A DNA stretch of 64,000 nt from Thinopyrum elongatum. Its lineage: Eukaryota; Streptophyta; Magnoliopsida; Poales; Poaceae. A program made the position numbers and the translations under genes. The stretch is taken from assembly GCA_011799875.1 (NCBI GenBank), contig CM022302.1, forward strand, positions 202,164,086 through 202,228,085, read 5' to 3'. This document shows, piece by piece, positions 10,856 to 23,204 of this stretch. Numbering within the stretch: position 1 is the first letter of the stretch; every line of letters begins with the position of its first letter. The notes beneath the pieces are model-generated. The model was not told the DNA's origin, searched no databases, and worked only from the letters and a program-made list of their open reading frames with translations.

Positions 10856-12383
10856 AGTTGTCATTTGATAATGGGATCACATCATTAGGAGAATGATGTG
10901 ACGGATAGACCCAACCATAAGCTTAGCTTCTGATCATGTCACTTAGTTTAATTGCTACAACTTTCTTCATCAAGTATCCGTTCCTTAGACCATTAGATCA
11001 TGCACCTCCCTAATACCGGAAGAATACTTTGTGAGTTATCAAACATCACTTTGTAACTAGGTGATCATAAAGGTGCTCTACAGGTATCTTAGAAAGTGTT
11101 TGTTGGGTTGCATAGATCAAGACTGGGATTTGTCACTCCGTGTGATGGAGAGATATCTCTGGGCCCTCTTGGTAATACAACATCGTGAATAGCTTGCAAG
11201 CATGTGACTACTGAGTTTAGTCACGCGGATCTTGTATTATGGAATGAGTAAAGATACTTGCCAGTAACAAGATTGAACTAGGTATGGCGATACCGATGAT
11301 TGAATCTCGGGCAAGTAACATATTGTCTGACAAAGGGAATTGTATACGGTATTAACTGAATCCTCTACATCGTGGTTTTAACCGATAAAGATCTTTGTTT
11401 AATATGTGGGAGTCAATATGAGCATACAAGTCTCTCTATTTATTATTGATCAGAGAGGTGTCTCGGTCATGTCTGCATGTTCTCGAACCCGTAGGGTCGC
11501 ACACTTAACGTTTGGTAACACTAGGGTAGTATTGGGATATTAATGTTGGCAAGACCGAAGGTTGTTCGGAGTCCTGGATGGGATCCGGGGCATCACGAGG
11601 AGTTCCGGAATGGTCCTAGGTAAAGCTTTATATATGAGAAGTGGATTTTCAGGGTTCTGAAAAAGTTCAGGAATTTTTGGTAAAGTACCGGAAGGTTCTA
11701 GAAAGTTTTGGGGGTTCCAAAGTGGGGCTCAATGACCCGGGAAGGACCCACATGGACTGAGGGGTGGGGCTACAGCCCACATGGGCTGGCCGCACCAGCC
11801 CCCAAGGCACCTGACGTTTAAATCTAGAGATAAGGTCTTATCTTTAAATTTAAAGGGTTAAATCTAGAGATAAGATCTTATCTCTAAATTTAAAGGGATT
11901 TCTCCCTTGTGGTGGCCCTAGGAGGGTTTTGGCTGCCCCCTGCCCCCTAGCCTATATAGAGAGAGGGGAGGCGCATGGGGCAGCCATCCCTTGACCTAGC
12001 CGCCGCCCCCCTCTCCCACCTCCTCATCTTCCTCTGTCAGCGCTTGGCGAAGCCCCGCCGGTGTTCCCCTGCCACCACCACCACCACATCATCGTGCTAG
12101 CCTAGATCCCATCTACCTCTCCACCCTCGTTGTTGGATCAAGAGGGCCGAGATGTCACCGATCCGTACATGTGCACATCTCGGAGGTGTCGTTCGTGCGG
12201 TGCTTGGATCGGATTGGATCACGAAGTAGTATGACTACGCCAACCATGATCTTTAGATCATTAATGCTTTCGTTTTACAAGGGTACGTAGACACCTTCCC
12301 CTCTCATTGATAGCATCTCCATAGAATAGATCTTGGGTGATTCGTAGGGGGAAAAATTGCTTTCCATGCAATGTTCCCCATCA
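10856..12383 (+). mobile_element. BARE/WIS/Angela-like Ty1/copia LTR, 5'-truncated
   Basis: Sequence from about 10866 (ataatgggatcacatcatta) through the typical mid-LTR blocks (for example gggatttgtcactccgtgtg at 11128 and atctcgggcaagtaacatat at 11305) to the end gttccccatca at 12383 follows the order I know for Triticeae BARE/WIS/Angela LTRs. It is plus-oriented and degenerate. No gag-pol of this family is next to it, so it is a solo or truncated LTR. Confidence 0.6.
11818..11897 (+). repeat. Two 40-base tandem copies, each palindromic
   Basis: The 40-base unit at 11818-11857 is repeated at 11858-11897 with two differences. The second copy contains a perfect 20-base palindrome, agagataagatcttatctct. 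In the first copy this palindrome is imperfect. Confidence 0.85.
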
Positions 12384-12480
12384 CATTCATGGCATAATCT
12401 CGTATAGGAATCACGTCCGTGACAAGTACACCGTAATCCAACTGCATCTAGTACTATTACTCCACTCCAAGACCGCTATC
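12384..12480 (-). mobile_element. Old Athila-type LTR, left fragment
   Basis: This short piece matches the mid-LTR of the family that also makes up 12481-14051 (compare ggaatcacgtccgtgacaag here with the block at 12943). It ends in CTATC, the target site of the inserted element, and resumes at 27102 with the same five bases. It is part of the oldest layer of the nest. Confidence 0.6.
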
Positions 12481-14051
12481 TGATTGCTTGTATCTGCGTT
12501 GGTATTTCCCCGAAGAGGAGAGGATGATGCAACACAGCAATGGAAAGTATTTCCCTCAGTTATGAAACCAAGGTTATCAATCCAGTAGGAGAACCAAGCA
12601 ACATTATGTAAATGGTACCTGCACACAAATAACAAATACTTGCAACCCAACGTGTAAGAGGGGTTGTCAATCCCTCCCCGGTAAAAAGATAGATAAAATT
12701 GTATGAGATTGGATAAATAGATCTAGCAAAAACACACACAAAAATGCAGCAAGGTATTTTTGGGTTTTTGGAATAATAGATCTGAAAACAATATGATAAA
12801 AGATAGACCCGGGGGGTGTAGATTTCACTAGTGGCTTCTCTCGAGAAAATAGCATACGGTGGGTAAACAAATTACTGTTGGGCAATTGATAGAAGAGCAA
12901 ATAATTATGACGATATCCAAGGCAATGATCATGTGTATAGGCATCACGTCCAAGATTAGTAGACCGACACCTGCCTGCATCTACTACTATTACTCCAAAC
13001 ATCGATCACTATCCAGCATGCATCTAGTGTATTAAGTTCATGGTGAAACAGAGTAATGCAATAAGAACGATGACATGATGTAGACAAGATCTATTCATGT
13101 TGGAATAGACCCCATCTTTTTATCCTTAATAGCAACGATACATGCGTGCCTCGCTACCCCTTCTGTCACTGGGTGAGGACACCGCAAGATCGAACCCATC
13201 ACAAAGCACCTCTTCCCATTGCAAGAAAAATCAATCTAGTTAGCCAAACCAAACCAAAGTTTCGGAGAAGAAATACTAGGCTATAACAATCATGCATATA
13301 AGATATCAAAGAAGACTCAAATATTATTCATAGATAGGACTGATCATAAACTCGCACTTCATCGGATCCCAACAAACACACCGCAAAAAGTCATTACATC
13401 AAATAGATCTCCAAGAACATCGAGGAGAACGTTGTAATGAGAATCAAAAAAGAGAGAAGAAGCCATCTAGTTACTGCCTACGGACCCGTAGGTCTATGGT
13501 AAACTACCCACGCATCATCGGAGGAGCACCAATGAGGATGATGAACCCCTCCGTGATCGTGTTCCCCTCCGGCAGGGTGCTGGAATAGGGCTCTAGATTG
13601 GATCTCATGGTTCTGGAACTTGCGGCGGATGGAATTGTGTTTCGTTGACAACCCTAGGGTTTCTGGAATATTTGGGTATTCATAGAGCCGAGAGGCGGTG
13701 GAAAGGACCTCAATGGGCCCAACCACCCATCAGGGCCCGCCAGTGGCCTCTCGCACCCAGGTGGGTGGTGGGACCCACGGGCCTTCCCTCGTGCACTTCC
13801 TTGGCTCCCAAGTTGTCTTCTGGGCTGAAAAAAATCTCCAAAAAGTTTCGATGCGTTTGGACTCCGTTTGATATGGATATTCTGCGAAGTAAAAAACAAG
13901 CAAAAAAATAGCAACTGGCACTGGGCACTATGTCAATAGGTTAGTCCCAAAAAATGATATAAAGTTGCAATACAATGAATGTAAACATCCAAGAATGATA
14001 ATATAACAGTATGGAACAATCAAAAATTATAGATAGGTTGGAAACACATCA
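12481..14051 (-). repeat. 3' LTR of the Athila-type element
   Basis: The minus-strand start is at 14051 (TGATGTGTTTCC, a variant of TGATACGTCTCC) and the end is at 12481 (CAAGCAATCA). It pairs over its whole length with 25515-27101. The two differ by scattered substitutions and small indels. Confidence 0.85.
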
Positions 14052-14064
14052 GCAACCCCAAGCT
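14052..14064 (-). other. Polypurine tract of the Athila-type element
   Basis: On the minus strand AGCTTGGGGTTGC lies directly before the 3' LTR. The same position in the nested element (19945-19958) reads agcttggggaagct. Confidence 0.6.
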
Positions 14065-14870
14065 TAATTCCTGCTAGTCCTCGAGTAGGTAAATGATAAA
14101 AACAGAATTTTTGATGTGGAATGCTGCCTACCATGTTCATCACATATTATTTTCTTTTGTAGCATGGACATTTGGACTTTTAGATGGTTGAAAGTAATAG
14201 TCTATAATTGACATGAAGACTTCAATACTCAAGCATATCAACAAGAAACCATGTCTTTCAAAATATCAACACTAAAGAAAGTTATCCCTAGCCCATCATG
14301 CTCAATCATTGATCCATTCATGAAACACACTCGAATATTAGCTACATCCAATGCACAAGTATGATCATAGTGCTCCCTAGTTGGTGCTTTATAAGAGAAG
14401 ATGGAGACTCAGATAAAAATAAAAATTGCATAAAAGTAAATAGATATGCCCTTCGCAGAGGGAAGCAGAGATTTGTAGAGGTGCCAGAGCTCAAAGCTAA
14501 AATTGAGAGATAAAATATTTTGAGAGGCATGCTTTTCCCGTCAACAAAAACGACCAAGAATTCCCAATACTTTCCATGCTAGATACATCATAGGCGGTTC
14601 CCAAACATAAAATAAAGTTTATTCCTTTTTCCACCATTCTTTCACAATCCATGGCTAGCCGTATCCACGAGTGCCTTCCATACCAACACTTTCCAAGGAA
14701 TTTATTATTTAACAACATAAAGTAAATTTCTTTTTCATTTCGAGACTGGGCATCCCTATTACCACCACACTCTCGTGCAATGACAAGTGAATAAACAGTT
14801 ACCTTGAGAATAACACATCTAGCATGCAAATATATTGGCCACCCCCTGCCGCTTCATGAGCGGTATGGGC
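14065..14870 (-). other. 3' non-coding internal part of the Athila-type element
   Basis: No ORF is supported. It contains the ctcgagtaggtaaatga block that precedes the polypurine tract in this family. It ends at the insertion site of the nested element, target tgggc at 14866-14870. Confidence 0.6.
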
Positions 14871-16032
14871 TGGTACGTCTCCAATGTATCTATAATTTTT
14901 TATTGTTCCATGCTATTATATTATCCATCTTGTATGTTTCATATGCATTAATATGCTATTTTATATCATTTGTTGGGACTAACCTATTACCCTAGTGCCC
15001 AGTGTCAGTTGCTGTTTTTTCCTTGTTTTTGTCTTTTCAGAAAATCAATACCAAATAGAGTCCAAACGGAACGAAACTTTTTGAGGATTTTTCTTGGACC
15101 AGAAGACAACCACGGAGCTTCGGAAAGAGGCCAGAAGACCCACGAGGGAGTCACAAGCCTAGGGGCGCGCCCCCTAGGCTTGTGGGCCCCTCGCAAACCT
15201 CCTAACCCTAATCTTGGCTCCAAAAATACCCAAATATTCCCCGTATACAAGAGGGCACACCAAAAAATACTTTTCCGCCGCCGCAAGCTTCTGTTCTCGT
15301 GAGATCCCATCTTGGGGCCTTTTCTAGCACTCTATCGGAGGGGGATTCGATGACGGAGGGCCTCTACACCAACCTTGCTGCCCTTCCGATGATGTGTGAG
15401 TAGTTTACCACACACCTATGGGTCCATAGCTAGTAGCTAGATGGCTTCTTATCTCTCTTTGATCTTCAATACAATGTTCTCCTAGATGTTCTTGGAGATC
15501 TATTCTATGTAATCTTCTTTTGCGGTGCATTTGTTGAGATTCGATGAATTGTGGATTTATGATCAGATTATTTATGAATATTATTTGAGTCTTCTCTGAA
15601 CTCTTTTATGCATGATTAAGATAGCTTTGTATTTCTCTCCGATCTATCGATTTGGTTTGGCCAACTAGATTGGTTTTTCTTGCAATGGGAGAGGTGCTTT
15701 GTGATGGGTTCAATCTTGCGGTGTCCTCACCCAGTGACAGTAGAGGTAGCGAGGCACGTATTTATATTTACTTTATTTTGCCTTTTAGTTATCTTTTATA
15801 CCTATCTCTTTTAGATCTCACTCTTGTTCGTGACCGTGAAGGGATTGACAACCCCTTTTTCGCGTTGTGTGCAAGTGTTTGTTAGTTTGTGCAGGTGCAT
15901 CTATTTGGGACTTGCTTGTGCCACCTACTGGATTGATACCTTGGTTCTTAACTGATGGAAATACTTATCTCTACTTTGCTGCATCACCCTTTCCTCTTCA
16001 AGGGAAAAATCAATGCAAGCTCAAGAAGTAGA
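14871..16032 (+). repeat. 5' LTR of the nested element, internally deleted
   Basis: It begins tggtacgtctccaatg and is colinear with 19959-21526, but lacks about 400 bases present there. The break is near 15758-15765, where cgtattt joins atttatatttac; the missing part corresponds to roughly 20850-21250 of the 3' LTR. Short tattt repeats at the junction suggest illegitimate recombination. Confidence 0.75.
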
Positions 16033-16043
16033 TGGAAGAATTT

Positions 16044-16060
16044 TTGGCGTCGTTGCCGGG
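16044..16060 (+). other. Primer-binding site for tRNA-Asp (nested element)
   Basis: tggcgtcgttgccgggg is one base off TGGCGCCGTTGCCGGGG, the complement of a plant tRNA-Asp 3' end. It lies 11 bases past the 5' LTR. Confidence 0.75.
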
Positions 16061-16311
16061 GGGGTTCTACATCAAGCCTACCAAGTACCTATCATAAACT
16101 CTCATCTCTTGCACTTACATTATTTGCCATTTGCCTCTCGTTTTCCTCTCCATCACTTCTAAAATATTTTCAGAAAAACACAAAAATATTTGCCTTTTTA
16201 TTCGCCTTCTTTCCATTCATCTTTCCGTTTGCCTTTATGTCTTACTTGGTTTGTTTGCTCGTTCGCTTGGTATAATTGTGTGTTTGTTGAAAATTAGGAA
16301 GCTAAAAGTTT

Positions 16312-17151
16312 ATGGATCCTCATCCACTTGCTAATATTTTTAAAAGATCCAATTATGATGAACCAATTGCTCGTGAGTTGAGTGCACTAGATTATCTTTA
16401 TGAAGTTTTGCTTGAAATTCGTTAATCTGAAAATTGTGCTGAAGTGCTAAAAGAAGAAATTTATAAAGTGGTTCATGATAGCTCCTTGAATGAAAAGCAT
16501 GATTGCAATGATGTTATTATAAATTCTATTAATTTTAATTGTGTTAAAAATATGCAAAACCCCAAGCATGGGGATGCTAATTTTGCTATGTCCACTACTT
16601 ATTGCAATGATCATGATTGGGGTGATTCTTTTTATGATCTTGAAGATTTATTTAAGCCTCATGATGAATATGTTTGCAATAATATTAAAAGTGGGTTCGG
16701 AAGAGTGTCAACTCTAGGTAAAAATAATCCCACATGTTTGGAGAATGTTCAATCTTATGAAATTTTTGATAAAAGTGGGTTTGAAGAGGTGATGACTTTA
16801 GTTGATGATAATCCCACTATTTTGGAAGAGTGTCAACTTTGCATGCATGCGGATCATGAAGAGAATATTTTATGTGATAGTTATATTGTTGAATTTAATT
16901 ATGATCCTACATGTAATTATTGTGAGAGAGGAAAATATGGTTGTAGAAATTTTCATGTTACTAAATTACCTCTCGTTATGTTGAGATTGCTATTGTTTCT
17001 TTCTTCTTCCTTGCATATGCTAGTTTTTGCTTGCCTCGATAAATCTTTTCCCTATAAAATGCCTATGCATAGGAAGTATGTTAGACTAAAACTTGTTTTT
17101 CACATGCGACATGATGCTCTCTTCGTGTTTCAATTGCTATCAATCATCTGA
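16312..17151 (+). pseudogene. ORF of the non-autonomous Athila-related element, one in-frame stop
   Basis: ATG at 16312 opens MDPHPLANIFKRSNYDEP. A TAA at 16423-16425 interrupts it, and the frame then stays open to 17151 (about 279 codons in all). The protein is rich in Asn, Asp and Cys, with repeated SGF-type segments (SGFGRVSTL; KSGFEEVMTL, VDDNPTILEE). It has Cys pairs around residues 170-220 and one hydrophobic stretch (LRLLLFLSSSLHMLVFACL) near the C terminus. It is not a known gag, protease or polymerase. I know it only as an ORF of unknown role often seen in such Triticeae repeats. A short KSGFGEVKTL segment also occurs in the gag-protease linker of the surrounding element (about 23880-23920), pointing to common origin. 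Confidence 0.55.
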
Positions 17152-19958
17152 GTATCATCAAAATTATCAACGCCTAGCTAAAAGGCTTTAAAGAAAAGCG
17201 GTTGTTGGGAGACAACCCAATATTTTTATTTTCTGTTTTTTTGAGAATACACAATATTACTTCTGTAATAATTGTTTTTTGGTGTTTTAATTATTGTTTG
17301 AGCCAAGCAAGACCTTTGGGATGCTTTGGTATATCGTTGATATGGTTTTGCTGAAAAACAGAAACTTTTGCATCCATAAACATAATTGTTAAATATCACT
17401 GAAACGTGGAAAACTTCTGAATTTTTTAAAAAAGATTTATATATGAATTTATTCTGTTGTCCTAATTTTCCAGAATTTTTGGAGTTACATAAGTATGACT
17501 AATATTCTGGTCTTTACAGACTATTCTGTTTTTGACAGATTCTGTTTTCGATGTGTTGTTTGCTTATTTTGAAGAATCTATGGGTAGTATCGGGGGGTAT
17601 GAACCATGGAGAAGTTAGAATACAGTAGATATAACACCAATATAAAATTGGAATGAGTTCACAACAGTACCTAAAAGTGGCGATTTGTTTTACCATACTA
17701 ACGGATCTCACGAGTTTTTTGTTGAGTTTTGTGTTGTGAAGTTTTCAAGTATTGGGTAAAGATTTGATGGACTATGGAATACGGAGTGGCAAGAGCCTAA
17801 GCTTGGGGATGCCCAAGGCACCCCAAGGTAATATTCAAGTACAAGCAAGCATCTAAGCTTGGGGATGCCCCGGATGGCATCCCCTCTTTTGTCTTCAATC
17901 CATCGGTAAATTTACTTGAGGCTATATTTTTATTCACCACATGATATGTGTTTTGCTTGGAGCGTCTTGTATTATTTGAGGCTTTGCTTTTTATTTTGCC
18001 ACAATCATCCTTGCTGTACACACCTTTTGAGAGGGACGCACATTAATCGTGAATTTATTAGAATACTCTATGTGCTTCACTTATATCTTTTGAGCTAGGT
18101 AGATGCTCTAGTGCTTCACTTATATCTTTTTAGAGCATGGCGGTGGTTTTATTTTGTAGAAATTGATGAACTCTCATTCTTCACTTATATTATTTTGAGA
18201 GTCTTAAAAATAGTATGGCAATTTTCTTAGGTTATGAATTTGGTCCTAATATGATGGGTATCCAAGAGGGATATAATAAAAACTTTCATAAAGAGCATTG
18301 AATATATGAGAAGTTTGATTCCTTGCATTTGTTTTGAGATATAAAGATGGTGATATTAGATTCATGCTAGAGGTAATTGTGGATTAGTAGAAATACTTGT
18401 GTTAAGGTTTGTGATTCCTGAAGCATGCACGTATGGTCTATCGTTATGTGATGAAGTTGGAGCATGATTTATCTTTTATTGTCTTCCTTATGAGTGGCGG
18501 TCGGGGATGAGTGATGGTCTTTTCCTACCAATCTATCCCCCTAGGAGCATGAGTATTAGTACTTTTATTTGATGGCTAATAATTTTTGGCAATAAGTATG
18601 TGAGTTCTTTATGATTAATGTTGGGTCCATGGATTATACGCACTCTCACCCTTCCACCATTGCTAGCCTCTCTAGTACCGCGCAACTTTCGCCAGTGCAT
18701 TAAACCCACCATATATCCTTCCTCAAAACAGCCACCATACCTACCTATTATGGCATTTCCATAGCCATTCCGAGATATATTGCCATGCAACTTCCACCGT
18801 TCCATTTATTATGAAACATACCATCATTGTCATATTGCTTTGCATGATCATGTAGTGGGCATAGTACTTGTGGCTTGGCCACCGTTCATATTTTTTATAC
18901 ATGTCACGTAGATCATTGCACATCCCGGTACACCGTCGGAGGCATTCATATAGAGTCATATTTTGTTCTAGTATCGAGTTGTAATTCTTGAGTTGTAAGT
19001 AAATAAAAGTGTGATGATCATCATTATTAGAGCATTGTCCCATGTGAGGAAAGAATGATGGAGACTATGATTCCCCCACAAGTTGGGATGAGACTCCAGA
19101 TTTAAATAAGAAAAAAAAAAGAGGCCAAAAATCCCAAAAAGAAAAAAAGAAAAAATGAGAGAAAAAGAGAGAAGGGACAATGTCACTATCCTTTTACCAC
19201 ACTTGTGCTTCAAAGTAGCACCATGTTCTTCATGATAGAGAGTCTCCTATTTTATCACTTTCATATACTAGTGGGAAATTTTCATTATAGAACTTGGCTT
19301 GTATATTCCAATGATGGGCTTCCTCAAAATTACCCTAGGTCGTCGTGAGCAAGCAAGTTGGATGCACACCCGCTTAGTTTTCTTTTGAGCTTTCATACAC
19401 TTATAGCTCTAGTGCATCCATTGCATGGCAATCCCTACTCACTTGCATCGATATCAATTGATGGGCATCTCCATAGCCCATTAATTTGCCTAGTTGATGT
19501 GAGACTTTCTCCTTTTTGTCTTCTCCTCACAACCTCCACCATACTCGATTCCACCTATAGTGCTATATCCATGGCTCACGCTCATGTATTGCGTGGAAGT
19601 TGAAAAAGCTTTAGAACATTAAAAGTATGAAACAATTGATTGGCTTGTCATCGGGGTTGTGCATGATAAATACTTTGTGTGATGAAGGTAGAGCATGACA
19701 AGATTATATGATTTTGTAGGGATAACTTTCTTTAGTTATGATATTTTGAGAAGACACGATTGCTTTATTAGTATGCTTGAAGTATTATTGTTTTTATGTC
19801 AATATTAAACTTTTGTTTTGAATATTATGGATCTGAACATTCATGCCACAATAAGAAAAATTACATTGATAAATATGTTAGGTAGCATTCCACATCAAAA
19901 ATTCTGTTTTTATCATTTACCTACTCGAGGACGAGCAGGAATTAAGCTTGGGGAAGCT
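17152..19958 (+). other. Long non-coding interior of the nested element
   Basis: No supported ORF in 2.8 kb. It holds family landmarks: tgttgggagacaaccc at 17203, two aagcttggggatgccc blocks at about 17800 and 17853, and the ctactcgaggacgagcagg block at 19921 before the polypurine tract. The same landmarks occur inverted in the outer element (for example 22470-22550 and 23145-23165). The conserved untranslated architecture may matter for packaging or priming. Confidence 0.6.
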
Positions 19959-21526
19959 TGATATGTCTCCAATGTATCTATAATTTTTTATTGTTCCATG
20001 CTATTATATTATCCATCTTGGATGTTTTATATGCATTAATATGCTATTTTATATCATTTTTGGGACTAACCTATTAACCTAGTGCCCAGTGCCAGTTGTT
20101 GTTTTTTCCTTGTTTTTGTCTTTTACAGAAAATCAATACCAAACGGAGTCCAAACGGAACGAAACTTTTTGAGGATTTTTCTTGGACCAGAAGACAACCA
20201 CGGAGCTTCGGGAAGAGGCCAGAAGACCCACGAGGGAACCACAAGCCCTAGAGGCATGGCCCCTAGGCTTGTGGGCCCCTCGCAGACCTCCTAACCCCAT
20301 TCTTGGCTCCATATATACCCAAATATTCCCCGTATACCAGAGGGCACACCAAAAATACTTTTCCGCCACCGCAAGCTTCTGTTCTCGTGAGATCCCATCT
20401 TGGGGCCATTTCTGGCACTCTACCGGAGGGGGATTCGATCACGAAGGGCCTCTACACCAACCTTGATGCCCTTTCGATGATGTGTGAGTAGTTTACCACA
20501 GACCTACGAGTCCATAGCTAGTAGCTAGATGGCTTCTTCTCTCTCTTTGATCTTCAATACAATGTTCTCCTCGATGTTCTTGGAGATCTATTCTATGTAA
20601 TCTTCTTTTGCGGTGCGTTTGTTGAGATCCGATGAATTGTGGATTTATGATCAGATTATTTATGAATATTATTTGAGTCTTCTCTAAACTCTTTTATGCA
20701 TGATTAAAATAGCTTTGTATTTCTCTCCGATCTATCGATTTGGTTTGGCCAACTAGATTGGTTTTTCTTGCAATGGGAGAGGTGCTTTGTGATGGGTTCA
20801 ATCTTGCGGTGTCCTCACCCAGTGACAGTAGGGATAGCAAGGCACGTATTTGTATTGTTGACATTAAGGATAAAAAGATGAGGTTTTACCATATTGATTG
20901 GATCTATCCCTCTACATCATGTCATCTTGCTTAAGGCGTTACTCCGTTCTTGTTAACTTAATTCACTAGATGCATGTTGGATAGCGGTTGATGTGTGGAG
21001 TAATAGTACTAGATGCAGCCAGGAGTCGGTCTACTTGTCACGGACGTGATGCCTATATTCATGATCATTGCCTTATATATCGTCATAACTTTGCACATTT
21101 CTATCAATAGATTAACAGTAATTTGTTCACCCACCATATGTGTTCTTTCAAGAGAGAAGCCTCTAGTGAAAACTATGGCCCCTGGGTCTATTTCTCATTA
21201 TATATTTTCAAATCTATAAAACCAAAAACCCAAAAATACCTTGCTGCAATTTATTTATATTTACTTTATTTTGCATTTTATTTATCTTTTATACCTATCT
21301 CTATTAGATCTCACTCTTGTTCGTGACCGTGAAGGGATTGACAACCCCTTTTTCGCGTTGTGTGCAAGTGTTTGTTAGTTTGTGCAGGTGCATCTATTGG
21401 GGACTTGCTTGTGCCTCCTACTGGATTGATACCTTGGTTCTTAACTGTGGGAAATACTTATCTCTACTTTGCTGCATCACCCTTTCCTCTTCAAGGGAAA
21501 AATCAACGCAAGCTCAAGAAGTAGCA
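19959..21526 (+). repeat. 3' LTR of the nested element
   Basis: It begins tgatatgtctccaatg and ends aagtagca. It is colinear with the 5' LTR except for the deletion there. Confidence 0.8.
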
Positions 21527-23204
21527 CGGGCACATAAAAAGGAAATTCATTTTGAAAATTAGAGTTGTCACATACAAATTTACTTAGGATGGCACGGAAA
21601 TACCGCATATAGGTAGGTATGGTGGACTCATATGGCATAACTGGGTTTAAGGATTTTGGATGCACAAGTAGTATTCCCACTTAGTGCAAGGAAAGGCTAG
21701 CAAATAGATTGAGAAGCAACCAACCAAGAAATGAAAATCCTCATAAACGAGCATTAAGCATAACTAACACCGAATAATGCACCACAAGTAGGATGTAATT
21801 TCATTGCATAACTATTGACTTTCGTGCTTGCATAGGGAATCACAAACCTTAACACCAATATTTTTACTAAAGCATAATCACTCACCAACATGACTCACAT
21901 ATTACTATCATCATATCTCAAAACTATTACAAAGAATCAAGTTTGTTTTGTCCAATGATCTTCATGAAAGTTTTTATTATATCCCTCTTGAATATCTATC
22001 ACTTTGGGACTAGTTTCATATATCACCATTGCTTATAGCAAGCTCTCAAATAAATTTAAGTGAAGAACTTGAGCATAAAAAAATTCGTCTCTCAAAATAA
22101 TATAAGTGAAGCATGAGAGAATTTCTTCAAAAATTTACTAACTCTCAAATTAATCTAAGTTAAGCATGAGATTATTTCTTCAAAAATTAAAGCACCACCG
22201 TGCACAAAAAGATATAAGTGAAGCACTAGAGCAATTCCATAGCTCAAAAATTTTAAGTGAAGCACATAGAGCAATTCTAACAAATCATAGCATAATTATG
22301 GCACCCTCAAATAGGTGTGTCCAGCAAGGATGATTGCGACAAACTAAAAAACAAAACAAGCAAATACTCAAATAATACAAGACGCTCCAAGCAAAACTCA
22401 TGATATGTGACGAATAAAAATAGAGCTCCAAGTAAAATTACCGATGGTTGTTAGAAGAAAGAGGGGATGCTTTCGGGGCATCCCCAAGCTTAGTTGCTTG
22501 GTTCTCCTTGAATATTATCTTGGGTTGCCATGGGAATCCCCAAGCTTAGGATCTTTTCACTCCTTATTCCTTCATCCATCGAGATCTCACCCAAAACTTG
22601 AAAACTTCAATCACACAAAACTTAACAAAACCTTCGCGAGATCTGTTAGTATAAGAAAACCAATCTTTGCTTTAAGTACTGTTGCAACCCCATTCATATT
22701 TTGTTATTGCATTATACCTACTATATTCTAACTTTACCATGGCTTATACCCCCGATACAATCCATAGATTCATGTAAATAAGCACACAATGCAACGAAAA
22801 CAGAATTTGTCAAAAACAGAACAGTCTGTAAAGACTCGAATTTTACTCATACTTCTGTAACTCCAAAATTTCTGAAAAATTAGGAAAACAGAGGCAATTC
22901 ATATATCCATCTTGTGTAAACATTCAGAATTTTTCGTCGCTTCTGTGAATTTTAACAATTCTGCTACTGGACGGAAAAGTTTCTGTTTTTCAACAGGATC
23001 AGATCAATTATCACCCAAAGCTATCCTAAAGGATTAACTTGGCACAAACACTAACTAAAACATAAAAACACAATTATAACAGAGGCATAATTGTGAAAAA
23101 CACTCAAGAACAAAAAGAAAAACGCAAAAATAAATTTTATTCATTGGGTTGCCTCCCAACAAGCGCTATCGTTTTATGCCCCTAGCTAGGCATAATGCAT
23201 AGAT
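21527..23204 (-). other. Internal non-coding part of the Athila-type element downstream of protease
   Basis: Following the protease stop on the minus strand there is no reverse-transcriptase or integrase reading frame. The sequence instead carries non-coding landmarks shared with the nested element: gggttgcctcccaacaag at 23146 and the paired gcatccccaagctta motifs at 22478 and 22535. This shows the lack of pol is a family layout and not merely an effect of the nested insertion. Confidence 0.6.

Larger units (their letters stand above)
14871..21526 (+). mobile_element. Non-autonomous Athila-related LTR element, nested, plus orientation
   Basis: The LTRs lie at 14871-16032 and 19959-21526 and belong to the same broad family as the surrounding element. 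The primer site for tRNA-Asp is at 16044-16060 and a purine tract lies before the 3' LTR. The candidate target duplication is tgggc (14866-14870) versus cgggc (21527-21531), one mismatch. The only ORF (16312-17151) is not gag, protease or polymerase. The remaining interior is non-coding. The element therefore depends on enzymes in trans. It splits the 3' non-coding half of the gag-protease element. Confidence 0.8.

Noticed and set aside
13478..13928. Cluster of ORFs of 60-90 codons on both strands, repeated at 26556-26977
   Set aside because: They are the same LTR segment in two copies, in the GC-rich promoter part, with no conserved protein.
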